Both the position numbers and the translations under genes were made by a program. The notes beneath the pieces are model-generated. The model searched no databases and was not told the origin of the DNA. It saw only the letters and a list, made by a program, of their open reading frames with translations. From NCBI GenBank assembly GCA_019419865.1, contig JAHZIG010000030.1, forward strand, positions 1-27,931: a stretch of 27,931 nt of DNA, given 5' to 3'. The stretch comes from Clostridiales bacterium. GTDB lineage: Bacteria; Bacillota; Clostridia; Monoglobales; Monoglobaceae. Below are positions 16,421-25,399 of this stretch, piece by piece (within the stretch, counting starts at the first letter, position 1; every line of letters starts with the position of its first letter).

Positions 16421-17170
16421 TTACTTTTCCTTTTCAACGACGAAGAATACCCGCTCGGAGTCGTCCTTAGGCGCTTCGAACTTGAGTTCGTCGTAGACTG
16501 CGTAGACGCCAAGACCCGATTTTTGCGCGGCTCTCGATATCTCTTCTATCGAAAAGGCTCTTTCCTCCTGATACTCGTCGCTGCGCGAGTAGAGACCGGT
16601 TTCCTCGTCTTTGATAAATATATTGAGTTCAAAAGAGGACGTCCGCTCGCCTTTATCGTAGAAGCAGTTCCATACACAGTACGCGCCGTCGTCGTCGTAG
16701 ACGAAGACATTGTCGCCTAAAATATGCTCGAGCTTGTATTCGGTGTTTATATCGAATATCATTATACCGCCCGGATTCAGATAATTATGGACGAGCGCAA
16801 AGACATCTTCAAGTTCGTCCGGGCCGCTTAAATAGTTGATTCCGTCGAGCGCGCAGATTATGACGTCCACCGTGCCGTAGAGCTCGAACTCGGTCATATC
16901 CTGCTGAAGAAAGAGTATATCGTGTTTCGTTTCGGTTTCGGCGGCTTTTTGACGGGCTATATTCAGCATTTCGGTAGATATATCCAGACCGATCATGTTG
17001 TAGCCGAGCTTGGCCATGGGGATCGTGATATTTCCCGTGCCGCAGGCCAAGTCGAGTATCAGCTCCGGCGACATGTTTCTTTTTTTGAATATATCAAGAT
17101 AAAAGCCGACGAATTTGTCATAGTCTATGTCCTGAAATTTATCGTATACTTTTGAAAACTCATCGTACAT
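16421..17170 (-). CDS. Class I SAM-dependent methyltransferase
   Basis: A 249-residue methyltransferase with a standard Rossmann core. Motif I is ILDLACGTGNITIPMAKLG, followed by the acidic loop GLDIST and motif IV-like DVIICALDGINYL. It resembles small-molecule methyltransferases of the YqeM/Methyltransf_25 type common in Firmicutes; the substrate is unknown. The frame extends four codons to a GTG at 17182, but AAAGGG lies only one base before that GTG, so the ATG at 17170 (spacing about 13) is the better choice, though not certain. It lies downstream of pcrA with a 234-bp gap and is probably a separate unit. Confidence 0.88.
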   Translation of the reverse strand: MYDEFSKVYDKFQDIDYDKFVGFYLDIFKKRNMSPELILDLACGTGNITIPMAKLGYNMIGLDISTEMLNIARQKAAETETKHDILFLQQDMTEFELYGTVDVIICALDGINYLSGPDELEDVFALVHNYLNPGGIMIFDINTEYKLEHILGDNVFVYDDDGAYCVWNCFYDKGERTSSFELNIFIKDEETGLYSRSDEYQEERAFSIEEISRAAQKSGLGVYAVYDELKFEAPKDDSERVFFVVEKEK

Positions 17171-17364
17171 ATCGTTTTTCACACCCTTTCTGCGCGTATT
17201 ATTAAAATTTAACTATCATCGTCGCGTCGGGACGAGTTCTGTTGCGGAACCGCGCCCGTGAGTATTTTGCCGGTAACGGGAATGTTTTGCGGACGCTTAG
17301 ATCCTCAGTAACGGTTTTTAAAATCATCGGTATTTGTTTAAGTTTTTCCCGCTCCGCATACAGG

Positions 17365-17388
17365 CCGCGCCGTATGAGCCGGGCGCGG
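17365..17388 (-). terminator. GC hairpin downstream of pcrA, weak terminator candidate
   Basis: CCGCGCC (17365-17371) pairs with GGCGCGG (17382-17388) just after the pcrA stop, but no T-run follows on the minus strand. Confidence 0.3.
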
Positions 17389-17404
17389 TCTTAAACGTTT
17401 AAGT

Positions 17405-19783
17405 TTAATTTACTTTTTCCAGGTTGGCGTAAGCGGCCATAAGGCGTTTTTCGCCGACCGACTCGAAATTTATCATAAGCAGGCAGTCCGCGCCCATTCT
17501 CTGCGCGGAGACGACCGTGCCGACGCCGAATTTCCTGTGCGATACGACGTCGCCGGGGCTGAAGTCCGGTATTTCGGCCGCGGCGCTCTTTTCGGGCGCT
17601 TTATGCGCGGACTGAGACATGAGCAGGTCGCTCGAGGCCTTGGCGTCGTATTTAGGTCTTACATAGATATCGTCGAAGTCGAATACCGGTTTCTGCGGCT
17701 CGATCTTCTCTATAAGCTCTTCGGGGATCTCGTCTAAGAACCTCGAAGGCTTGTTGTATTTGGTCTGTCCGAAGATAGTCCTGCATTTAGCCGCGGTTAT
17801 AAACAGATTTTCTTTAGCTCGCGTTATGCCCACGTAGCAGAGCCGGCGCTCCTCTTCAAGCTCCTCCTCGGAGCCGAACGCGCGTATGCTGGGGAATATG
17901 CTCTCCTCCATGCCTATCAAAAATACGTTCTTAAACTCAAGGCCCTTGGCGCTGTGCAGCGTCATCAGCGTGACGGTCTCTTGCGCGTCGTCGTAATTGT
18001 CTATATCGGATATTAAAGATATATCCTCGAGCAGTTCGGCGAGGGTGATCTCTCCGTTGGTCAAAACCGCCTCCTGAACCATAGAGATAAACTCGTTGAG
18101 GTTTTCGAGCCTGGTCTTGCTCTCGATCGTCTTTTCGCTTTCAAGAGCGGCGGTCATTCCCGATTTTTTCATTACCATCCTGACCAAAAGCTCAAGCCCC
18201 ATACCCTCGTCGAGCTCTTTTTTAAGCCCGGTTATAAGCTCTGCGAAAGCGGTCAGTTTAGAGGCCGCCGCCGAGCTGAACTCGTCGTAGCTTGAGGCGT
18301 TTTGGCAGACCTCGAACACGGTCGCGCCGGTATCCGCCGCGATAGATACGGCTCTTTCGAGGGTGACGTTACCTATCCCGCGCTTCGGCTCGTTTATGAC
18401 TCTGCGCAGAGCCACGTTGTCCCCGTGGTTTTCGATAAGTCTTAAGTACGAGGTCAGATCCTTGATCTCCTTGCGGTCGTAGAACCTGAGTCCTCCGAGC
18501 ACCTTATACGGTATCGCGCTGCGCAGGAGCGTGTCCTCGATAACTCGCGACTGGGCGTTTAATCTGTAGAGTATGACGGTGTCGTTTAGGTTTCCGCCAA
18601 GCTCGTTGATCTTTTCGGCGACGAATCTGCCCTCCGCGTGTTCGTTGTCCGCTATGTATACCGAGATCTTGGCGCCGTCGCCGTTCGACGTCCAGAGCTC
18701 TTTGCCCTTGCGCCCCGCGTTATTTTTTATGACGCTGTTCGCGGCGTCCAATATATTCTGGGTGGAACGGTAGTTCTCCTCCAGCTTGATCACCTTGCAG
18801 TTTTTGAACTCGTTCTCAAAGCCGAGGATATTCTGTATATCCGCGCCTCTGAACTTGTATATACTCTGATCGTCGTCGCCGACTACGCAGAGGTTTTTAT
18901 GCTTGGCGGCGAGCAGGCTGACCAGCCGGTATTGCGCGTGGTTGGTATCCTGATACTCGTCGACCAATATATATTTGAACCTATTTTGGTAGTAGTCGAG
19001 TATGTCCTCGTTCTCCTCAAGAAGTTCCACCGTCTTACAGATCAGATCGTCGAAGTCGAGCGCGTTGTTCTCCATAAGCTTGCTCTGATACAGCTTGTAT
19101 ACCCGCGCTATTTCCGAAAGATAGAAATCGCTTTGCGTTTCTTTTTCATACTCATTCGGCTCGATCAACTTATCTTTTGCGCGGCTTATCTGACTCAGGA
19201 CCGCGCGGGGAGGATATTTTTTGTCGTCTATGTTAAGCTCTTTAAGACATTCCTTGACCACGGTCTGCTGATCCGCGGTATCGTATATCGTGAAGTTTCG
19301 GTCATAGCCTATTCGGTTTATATCCCGGCGCAGGAATTTGACGCACATCGAGTGGAACGTGCTTGCGAAAACGTTTTCTCCGTCCGCGCCCAAAAAGTCC
19401 GTAAGCCTCGATTTAAGCTCGCCCGCCGCCTTGTTGGTAAAGGTTATCGCGAGGATGTTGTACGGCTTTACGGGATCGACCTTTAAAAGCTCCTCAAGCT
19501 CCGGGGTCAGCTCGTCTATCTCGCCGTCTAAATACCATTTCAAAAATTCAAGCTGCTGGTCGGTCGGCTCGAACGCCGAATAGTCGGAGTTATACGCCCT
19601 TCCGTATTTTATAAGCTGCGCTATCTTATACACTATAACCGTGGTTTTTCCGCTCCCCGCGCCCGCGAGCACGAGCAAAGGCCCTTCTGTTGAAAAGACC
19701 GCCTCTTTTTGACGAGCGTTCAGCTTTTGATAATCCTTTTCTATGATCTTGTTTCTCAGTTCTGTAAATTCTATTGTTCTCAC
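17405..19783 (-). CDS. pcrA: UvrD/PcrA-family ATP-dependent 3'-5' DNA helicase
   Basis: A superfamily 1A helicase that unwinds DNA in repair and replication-restart pathways. Visible motifs are the Q-motif LNARQKEAV (21-29), Walker A GAGSGKT (41-47), motif Ia ITFTNKAAGELKSR, Walker B/DExx as DEYQDTNH, motif III VVGDDDQSIYKFRGA, motif IV LEENYRST, motif V MTLHSAKGLEFKNVFL, and motif VI VGITRAKENL. The C-terminal FSPGDVVSHRKFGVGTVVS is the Tudor-like RNA-polymerase-interacting end of PcrA. At 792 residues it includes an insertion of about 45 residues after the Walker A helix (roughly 57-100), of a kind I associate with clostridial homologues. The annotated start is a GTG overlapped by an AGAGGTGA ribosome-binding-like sequence, so the exact first codon is uncertain. 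It follows mnmA by 25 bases, in the same operon. Confidence 0.94.
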   Translation of the reverse strand: MRTIEFTELRNKIIEKDYQKLNARQKEAVFSTEGPLLVLAGAGSGKTTVIVYKIAQLIKYGRAYNSDYSAFEPTDQQLEFLKWYLDGEIDELTPELEELLKVDPVKPYNILAITFTNKAAGELKSRLTDFLGADGENVFASTFHSMCVKFLRRDINRIGYDRNFTIYDTADQQTVVKECLKELNIDDKKYPPRAVLSQISRAKDKLIEPNEYEKETQSDFYLSEIARVYKLYQSKLMENNALDFDDLICKTVELLEENEDILDYYQNRFKYILVDEYQDTNHAQYRLVSLLAAKHKNLCVVGDDDQSIYKFRGADIQNILGFENEFKNCKVIKLEENYRSTQNILDAANSVIKNNAGRKGKELWTSNGDGAKISVYIADNEHAEGRFVAEKINELGGNLNDTVILYRLNAQSRVIEDTLLRSAIPYKVLGGLRFYDRKEIKDLTSYLRLIENHGDNVALRRVINEPKRGIGNVTLERAVSIAADTGATVFEVCQNASSYDEFSSAAASKLTAFAELITGLKKELDEGMGLELLVRMVMKKSGMTAALESEKTIESKTRLENLNEFISMVQEAVLTNGEITLAELLEDISLISDIDNYDDAQETVTLMTLHSAKGLEFKNVFLIGMEESIFPSIRAFGSEEELEEERRLCYVGITRAKENLFITAAKCRTIFGQTKYNKPSRFLDEIPEELIEKIEPQKPVFDFDDIYVRPKYDAKASSDLLMSQSAHKAPEKSAAAEIPDFSPGDVVSHRKFGVGTVVSAQRMGADCLLMINFESVGEKRLMAAYANLEKVN

Positions 19784-19808
19784 CTCTAAATTTTAATACT
19801 GCCTGTTT

Positions 19809-20894
19809 TTACTTAAAAGACTTTAATATGATCCCGCCGCCTAGAACCGTTTCGCCGCCGAGATCGTAAAGTACGACCGACTGCCCCGGAGTTACCGCTC
19901 TCTGCGGCTCCTCGAACGAGACCTTTAATATATCCCGCCCGTCTCTATCCTCGATCACGATCGAAGCGGGAGCGGGTTTGGCGCTGTAGCGTATCTTAGC
20001 AAGTACCTTCATTCCCGGCTCCGGTCTGTCGAACGGGATAAAATTGAGATTATCCGCGTAAAGTCCGCCTGAAAATTCGGAGCCCTTTTCGCCGAGGACC
20101 ACCTCGTTGGTCTTGGCGTTGATCTCGGTCACAAACATCGGCTTGCCGAAAGCTATCCCCAAGCCTTTTCTCTGACCTATCGTATAATTCGTTATCCCCC
20201 GGTGAACGCCGAGCGGATTCCCGTCCGCGTCCACAAAATTCCCGGGCTTGGGCGAGATCCCGTTTCGGCGTATAAAGGATATGTAGTCGTTGTCCGGGAT
20301 AAAGCATATCTCCTGACTGTCCGGCTTGGACGCCGTAAACAGCCCCAATTCGGCGGCTATTTTGCGTATCTGTTCCTTGTTTTCAAATTCGCCGAGAGGC
20401 ATTTTTATCCTTGCGAGCTGTTTCTGTCCGAGCGTGTAGAGGACGTAGGTCTGATCCTTGCCGAAGGCGTTCGAGGGCTTGAGTAAATATCTGCCGAGCT
20501 CCTTGGAATATTCGACCTTCGCGTAGTGTCCGGTCGCGATATATTCGGCGCCCAGGTCGTCCGCCGCTTTCAGCATAGCCCCGAATTTCAAGTATCTGTT
20601 GCATTCGATACACGGATTCGGGGTCCTTGCGTTTTGATATTCGCTTAAGAAATAGTCGATAACATGCTCTTTAAATTCCTTTTTAAGATCCAGAACATGG
20701 AACTCGATACCCAGCTTTTCCGCGATCCTCGCCGCGTCTTTTTCCGCGTCGGCCTCGCTGTTTATAATATCTCCATCGCCGTCCCAAAGCTTCATCATGA
20801 GCCCGACGACTTCGTAGCCCTGATTTTTGAGCAGAGCGGCCGCGACGCTGCTGTCCACCCCGCCGGACATGCCTATAACTACTTTCTCTTTCAT
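19809..20894 (-). CDS. mnmA: tRNA-specific 2-thiouridylase MnmA
   Basis: MnmA adds sulfur to U34 of tRNA-Lys, -Glu and -Gln, using ATP and a sulfur relay from a cysteine desulfurase. The ATP-pyrophosphatase P-loop is SGGVDSS at 10-16. The two catalytic cysteines are C95 in NPCIECNRYLKFG and C197 in SQEICFIPD. TIGQRKGLGIAFGKP marks the central domain, and the C-terminal beta-barrel completes a full-length 361-residue protein. AGGAG lies about eight bases before the ATG. It sits between rnhA and pcrA on the same strand with short gaps, suggesting co-transcription. Assignment is secure. Confidence 0.97.
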   Translation of the reverse strand: MKEKVVIGMSGGVDSSVAAALLKNQGYEVVGLMMKLWDGDGDIINSEADAEKDAARIAEKLGIEFHVLDLKKEFKEHVIDYFLSEYQNARTPNPCIECNRYLKFGAMLKAADDLGAEYIATGHYAKVEYSKELGRYLLKPSNAFGKDQTYVLYTLGQKQLARIKMPLGEFENKEQIRKIAAELGLFTASKPDSQEICFIPDNDYISFIRRNGISPKPGNFVDADGNPLGVHRGITNYTIGQRKGLGIAFGKPMFVTEINAKTNEVVLGEKGSEFSGGLYADNLNFIPFDRPEPGMKVLAKIRYSAKPAPASIVIEDRDGRDILKVSFEEPQRAVTPGQSVVLYDLGGETVLGGGIILKSFK

Positions 20895-20961
20895 TCTATA
20901 TCTCCTGATCTTACGGACGTATACCCGATTTCCTAATATTATGGATCTATACCCGCGGGCG

Positions 20962-21411
20962 CTATTCTTGGAATTTTTTGGATTCCGCTACCGCCATACG
21001 GTCGCATTCCTCGTTTTCCGGGTGCCCGTCGTGTCCTTTCACCCAAATAAGCGTAACGTCGTGCTTTGAAAGAAGCTCCAATATCCTCTCCCACAGATCC
21101 GGGTTGAGAGCCTTTTCTTTTTTGTTGCGCATCCAGCCGTTCGCCTTCCATCTGACCGCCCAGCCTTTGTCTATAGCGTCTATGAAATATTTGGAGTCGC
21201 TGTAGAGCGTCACGGCGCATCTTTGGTTGAGCGCTTCGAGTCCCTTTATCACGGCGGTAAGCTCCATTCGGTTATTGGTCGTAGACGCCTCGCCGCCGGA
21301 TATTCTCTTCTCGTATTCGCCGTACCTCAATATGACGCCGTAGCCCCCCGGACCCGGATTCCCGCTGCACGCGCCGTCCGTGAATATCTCCACATGTTTA
21401 AGTTCAGACAT
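20962..21411 (-). CDS. rnhA: Ribonuclease HI
   Basis: RNase HI degrades the RNA strand of RNA-DNA hybrids such as R-loops and primer remnants. All four catalytic carboxylates are visible: D12 ([16 protein letters not shown]), E50 (NNRMELTA), D72 (YSDSKYFID) and D137 (ENEECDRMA), plus the loop histidine H127 in KGHDGH. Length 149 is typical of the E. coli-like single-domain form; the hybrid-binding domain of RNase H1 is absent. AAGGAAA lies six bases before the ATG. It is the first gene of the likely rnhA-mnmA-pcrA unit (67-bp gap to mnmA). No strong promoter was recognised upstream. Confidence 0.97.
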   Translation of the reverse strand: MSELKHVEIFTDGACSGNPGPGGYGVILRYGEYEKRISGGEASTTNNRMELTAVIKGLEALNQRCAVTLYSDSKYFIDAIDKGWAVRWKANGWMRNKKEKALNPDLWERILELLSKHDVTLIWVKGHDGHPENEECDRMAVAESKKFQE

Positions 21412-21554
21412 ATTGCGTTTCCTTATATGATCGTATGATTTTATTTAGGTTGTTTTTAAGGAAAAACCTATAAACCTTAACTTGACTACAGTATTGTATC
21501 ACAACCGGCGGCTAAAATCCAGAGCTAAAATCAAATTACTGAAGTTTTAGGGGA

Positions 21555-21585
21555 TAAATAATAAGATCCGCCGCGCGGACGGATC
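21555..21585 (-). terminator. Probable terminator of the amidase operon
   Basis: GATCCG (21565-21570) pairs with CGGATC (21580-21585) around a CCGCGCGGA core, followed on the minus strand by TTATTATTTA. Confidence 0.5.
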
Positions 21586-21630
21586 ATGAAGTATATGATT
21601 GAATGCGTTCCTGTGTAACGCGCGGGCGTA

Positions 21631-22947
21631 TCAGTATTGCTTTATCCCGGTATCGATGCAGTAATAATGAACCCCGTTGGCGATAGCTCTGCCGATGCCG
21701 TCGGATTCCGTTCTGAGTATATTCAGATCCGAGCTGTTGTCGAAAAAGCCTATCTCAAGGTAGGCTATGGTGATCGGACACTTACTGAACAGCACAAGGT
21801 GGGGAAGTCCGTATATCACGCCGCCGCTGTACGTACCCATGCTCGTGGAGCCGACTATCTGGTCGTTGATGTATTTGCCCAGCGTATTGCCGTTATACGC
21901 GTAGTCCGGACTTATCCCGGCCTGGTCGTACGCGCCCGAGAGCTGTATGTAGGCGGAGCCTCGCCCGCCGCCGGCGTTGGAGTGTATGCAGATAAACAGA
22001 TCCGCGTCCGGAGCTACAGTCGTGTCGTTGTTCGGATAGCAGTATTCGAGCCGCTTGGTCATGGACGGATTCTGGCTATTATTCGTCCTCGTAAGGCGAA
22101 CCTCGTAGCCGAGTTCCTCCAAGTATTTCGCGGCGCTAAGCGTGTTGTTCAGCGTGAGCTCAGGCTCTAAAGAGCGGTCGCCGTCGCCTATCGGGTACCA
22201 GCACTCGCCCCTGTGATTACAGCCGGAGCCTTCGCAGTCTATCCAGGTAGTTCCCGATTTCCAGTGCCGCCATTCGCCCCAGCCGCCTCTTGACGAGTTG
22301 TATACCCAGCCGTCGGCGGTTTTCTGTTCGGAGCTCATATTGCCGGAAAGCTCTCCATGACCGGCGTCTAAGACGATGACCGGCACGCTTAGGTTACTTA
22401 TCTCAACCTCCGGATATCCGCCGTTTTCGTTCAGCCAGTCCAAGTTCACTTCGGCGCGCCACATAGCCTGGTTCCAGTTCACTGCTCCAAATTCTGAAAG
22501 AGATTTAAGTTCTATCATAGTATAGCCGTTTATGCTGTAGGCTTGAACCGGGTCGCCGTTTACATAGGTCCGTATGTCGGTATAGAGAGTGTCGGCGAAC
22601 TTCCTGCCTATCGCGTTCGGGTACTTATACACCCCGCTCATTCCCGATATCGCGCCGCCGTCCGCCATGGTCACGCTCAGCGTTCTCGCGTCGCCGTCCC
22701 ATGTAACGTCGAAGCCGTAATTTCTCAGATCCTCGGCGACTATTACGGTGTAGCCGTCTACGTTGTACGACGGTATGGGGTAGCCGTTAATATAAGCCGC
22801 AATGTCGGTATATACCGCTTTGCCGATAACGTCGCCTACCTCGTAAGCGCTTACGCGTTCCGCGCCTGCGCAGGTTATTGCTATAACGAGGGATAGGGTC
22901 GCCAAAACGGCCGTTGCGAATTTTTTTATGTCAAAAACTTTGTTCAT
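21631..22947 (-). CDS. Secreted N-acetylmuramoyl-L-alanine amidase (Amidase_3) with two stalk-type repeats
   Basis: This 438-residue protein would cleave the amide bond between muramic acid and the peptide stem of peptidoglycan outside the membrane. A signal peptide (about 1-34, ending VSA) is followed by two ~70-residue repeats of the copper-amine-oxidase-N/stalk type (about 38-95 and 112-170), each with YTDIxxYxNGxPxxxYxxxGYT. The zinc amidase domain spans about 187-438: H197 in DAGHG, E263 in EPELTLN, H322 in CIHSN, and catalytic E398 in YLEIGFFDN. Residues ~201-259 are an unusual insertion before the second zinc ligand, with three cysteines (C238, C243, C249). GGAGG precedes the ATG at 22947 by five bases. 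The start is 11 bases after the paralogue's stop, so the two are co-transcribed. Confidence 0.92.
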   Translation of the reverse strand: MNKVFDIKKFATAVLATLSLVIAITCAGAERVSAYEVGDVIGKAVYTDIAAYINGYPIPSYNVDGYTVIVAEDLRNYGFDVTWDGDARTLSVTMADGGAISGMSGVYKYPNAIGRKFADTLYTDIRTYVNGDPVQAYSINGYTMIELKSLSEFGAVNWNQAMWRAEVNLDWLNENGGYPEVEISNLSVPVIVLDAGHGELSGNMSSEQKTADGWVYNSSRGGWGEWRHWKSGTTWIDCEGSGCNHRGECWYPIGDGDRSLEPELTLNNTLSAAKYLEELGYEVRLTRTNNSQNPSMTKRLEYCYPNNDTTVAPDADLFICIHSNAGGGRGSAYIQLSGAYDQAGISPDYAYNGNTLGKYINDQIVGSTSMGTYSGGVIYGLPHLVLFSKCPITIAYLEIGFFDNSSDLNILRTESDGIGRAIANGVHYYCIDTGIKQY

Positions 22948-22958
22948 GCTTTCCTCCA

Positions 22959-23969
22959 TTATACGGCGGGGGCGGACTGCGCGGTCTCGCCGGCGCCGCC
23001 GGATTCTTTAGCTGTGAAATAATCGTTTATACCTTCGGCTATCGCCTTTCCGATCGAGTCGGATTCGGTCTGTAAAATATTCAGGTCGGATTGGTTGTCG
23101 AAGAAACCGATCTCCAAATACGCGATAGTGACGGGGGATTTACAGAAGAGTATCGTGGTCGGAAAGCCGTCGTAGGCTCCGCTTCCCGAGATCCCCATGC
23201 TCGTGGACGAGACGATCCTGTCGTTTATATACTTTCCGAGCTCGTTGCCGTCGCTGACGTAGGTATCCGAGATACCGGCTTGATCGTACAGACCCGACAG
23301 AGATATGTAACAGCTCCCGCGTCCTCCGCCCGCGTTGGAATGGATACAAACGAACGCGTCGGCGTCCGGAGCCTGCGTAGTATTGAGGTCGGGGTAGCAG
23401 TACTTAAGCCTTTGGGTCATCGACGGATTTTCCGAGTTGGAGGTCCTTGTGAGGCGGACCTCGTAGCCCATCTCCTCAAGATATTTTTGGGCGCTCAGCG
23501 TATTATTCAAGTTGAGCTCCGGTTCTACGTCCCTGTCGCCGTTTCCGATCGGGTACCAGCAGCTCCCGCCGGACGGAACTCTGCCGGTGCAGCCCGAGCC
23601 TTCGCAGTCCACCCAAGTCGTTCCCGACTTCCAGTGCCGCCATTCTCCCCAGCCGCCGCGGGATGGATTATATATCCAGCCGTCCGCAAGTTTCTGCTCG
23701 TCGGACGCGCTCGACGACGACAGGCCGTGTCCCGGGTCGAGCACGATTATCTTCTTATCCGGTTCTTCGGTCGGCTCCGGGGTTTGGACGGCCGCCGCGT
23801 CGGGCTCTTCCTGCTCCGAACCGGAGCTTTCGCCGCTTGTGATCGAGTCCCTGTTTATCCCTAACGTCTCGAGGGTTATCGTACCGTTCAGACACAGGAT
23901 GAAAACGGCGATCAAACCTATGAGTATTATTCCATATACTATAATCAGTGTGATAAGATATTTTTTCAT
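22959..23969 (-). CDS. Membrane-anchored N-acetylmuramoyl-L-alanine amidase (Amidase_3), paralogue
   Basis: This 336-residue paralogue of the downstream amidase has an N-terminal membrane anchor (about 4-28), an acidic Pro/Glu-rich linker (about 45-72) and the zinc amidase domain. Ligands are H81 (DPGHG), E151 (EPELNLN) and H210 (CIHSN), with catalytic E286 (YLEIGFFDN). It shares the insertion before the second ligand (about 85-147), including the invariant GGWGEWRHWKSGTTW and C122/C127/C137, and keeps very high identity to its neighbour across the catalytic domain, so the pair arose by duplication. It lacks the two stalk repeats. AAGGAG lies eight bases before the ATG at 23969; an in-frame TTG six codons upstream overlaps that site and is rejected. 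It is the middle gene of a three-gene operon. Confidence 0.92.
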   Translation of the reverse strand: MKKYLITLIIVYGIILIGLIAVFILCLNGTITLETLGINRDSITSGESSGSEQEEPDAAAVQTPEPTEEPDKKIIVLDPGHGLSSSSASDEQKLADGWIYNPSRGGWGEWRHWKSGTTWVDCEGSGCTGRVPSGGSCWYPIGNGDRDVEPELNLNNTLSAQKYLEEMGYEVRLTRTSNSENPSMTQRLKYCYPDLNTTQAPDADAFVCIHSNAGGGRGSCYISLSGLYDQAGISDTYVSDGNELGKYINDRIVSSTSMGISGSGAYDGFPTTILFCKSPVTIAYLEIGFFDNQSDLNILQTESDSIGKAIAEGINDYFTAKESGGAGETAQSAPAV

Positions 23970-24008
23970 ATAAAAGACTCCTTGCAAAAAATTTTTATCA
24001 TGAGAACC

Positions 24009-25268
24009 TTACCATGAAAGATATATTTGCTTGGAATATCCAACGGTACCGTTATAGCTTATTTTGTAGAACGTATTGTTCGGCGTGCCGAGGTATGTAA
24101 CCTTAGCGCCGACCGGTATCTCCATTATGATATTACTGTTTGAGGACTCGTCGGGAGTACTTCTGAGATATATCGCGTACTGAACGTTGACGACCGTCAT
24201 CGTACTGCCCGAGCCGGAAGACGAGCCGCCGGACGAGTAGCTGTCCTCGAGGTAAATGCGCTTCGAGTAGCCTATTGTACCGTTATAATTTATTTTCGCA
24301 AAAGTACTGTTGGTATTCTCTATAAAGCCTACCGCGGTACCGACCGGTATCTCGCAGATTATGTTGTTGTCGGTCTCGTTCGGAGTACTTCTTAAATAGA
24401 TACTGTACTGTACGTTAGCCACATACTTGGTCGAGACTACGGTATTATTCGATCTCGGCGCATAGTCGGAGAGGTACTGAGTTTTACAGTAGCCGATCGT
24501 ACCGTTATAGTTTATCTTAGAGAAGGTCGAATCCTCGATGCTTATAAACCCGACCGCCGTTCCAAGAGGTATCTCGCAGATTATATTTGAATCTATCTCC
24601 TGTGCGGAGCTTCTGAAATATATGCTGTAGTTTACGTTTGCGACGTACATCGTCTTAGTGACCTCGTTCGTCGTTTGGGTATAGGATAGGTACTCCTGCT
24701 TAGCGTAGCCGATCGTGCCGTTATAATTTATCTTTGCGAAAACGTTATCGTAATTTTCGATAAATCCAACCGGCGTGCCGAGCGGAAGCTCTGAGATTAT
24801 ATTGGCGTCGTTTTCAAACGGTTCGCTTCTGAAGTATATGCTGTGTCTGACGTTGGATACGTACATCGTGCTTACGACGGTGGTGTTGGAAGAAGGAACA
24901 AATCCGGACGACGGAACCTGAGGAGTAGACGGGGTCGGGATAGGCGTAGCCGTAGGCGCCGCAGCCTGCTGACCGTCCATACCCGTAACGAAGCCCGATT
25001 CGCTGGAGCCGGCGTCTCCGCCCGACGAGCGGCCGGTAAGCGCGAATACGATAAGCGCCGTTAAGATGATCACGATCGTAACGCCTATAATGCCCAAACA
25101 AATTATGAGCGTTTTGTTAGGCGTGCTTTTAGGCGCCTGCGGATACTGAGATCCGTATTGGTCGTATTGCGACTGTGACTGAGTCGGTATGTCCACTGTG
25201 TTATTCAAATAGTCGTCTGCATAGGAATTATTTTGATCGTTATTGTAGGGTTCGTTTGGATTATTCAT
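24009..25268 (-). CDS. Membrane protein with four extracellular SH3-like repeats
   Basis: A 419-residue protein in three parts. A cytoplasmic Asn/Gln/Tyr-rich tail (1-50) is followed by one membrane helix (about 53-78, ICLGIIGVTIVIILTALIVF). After a Ser/Pro/Thr linker come four ~62-residue bacterial-SH3-like repeats at about 134-195, 206-267, 279-341 and 357-418. Each repeat follows the pattern YVxNVxYSIYxRSxPxE, then EIPxGTxVGFI and KINYNGTIGYxK. Such repeats usually bind cell-wall peptides, so a role in placing or regulating the two amidases encoded downstream is plausible (inference). AAGGAG precedes the ATG. It is the first gene of the operon and lies under a strong promoter; the gap to the next gene is 39 bases. 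Confidence 0.85.
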   Translation of the reverse strand: MNNPNEPYNNDQNNSYADDYLNNTVDIPTQSQSQYDQYGSQYPQAPKSTPNKTLIICLGIIGVTIVIILTALIVFALTGRSSGGDAGSSESGFVTGMDGQQAAAPTATPIPTPSTPQVPSSGFVPSSNTTVVSTMYVSNVRHSIYFRSEPFENDANIISELPLGTPVGFIENYDNVFAKINYNGTIGYAKQEYLSYTQTTNEVTKTMYVANVNYSIYFRSSAQEIDSNIICEIPLGTAVGFISIEDSTFSKINYNGTIGYCKTQYLSDYAPRSNNTVVSTKYVANVQYSIYLRSTPNETDNNIICEIPVGTAVGFIENTNSTFAKINYNGTIGYSKRIYLEDSYSSGGSSSGSGSTMTVVNVQYAIYLRSTPDESSNSNIIMEIPVGAKVTYLGTPNNTFYKISYNGTVGYSKQIYLSW

Positions 25269-25305
25269 AACTATCCGCTCCTTAATTAAATTAACTTATA
25301 GATCA

Positions 25306-25333
25306 ATTATAGCATAAAACACAGTTAAGTCAA
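25306..25333 (-). promoter_or_regulatory. Strong promoter of the SH3/amidase operon
   Basis: On the minus strand TTGACT (25333-25328) and TATAAT (25311-25306) have a 16-bp spacer with an extended TGC before the -10. Confidence 0.85.
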
Positions 25334-25351
25334 TAATTAAGAAATATATGA

Positions 25352-25383
25352 AAAAATCCAAAAGGGAGAAAACTCCCCTTTGG
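25352..25383 (-). terminator. Intrinsic terminator of the cupin/decarboxylase operon
   Basis: CCAAAAGGGAG (25358-25368) pairs with CTCCCCTTTGG (25373-25383) around AAAA. The minus strand continues into a run of six T. Confidence 0.88.
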
Positions 25384-25399
25384 AATAAAAATCGAAAAA

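Noticed and set aside
18638..19486. 282-codon plus-strand frame opposite pcrA
   Set aside because: Antisense shadow; pcrA carries every helicase motif on the other strand.
23091..23864. 257-codon plus-strand frame opposite the amidase
   Set aside because: Antisense shadow of a gene with intact catalytic residues.
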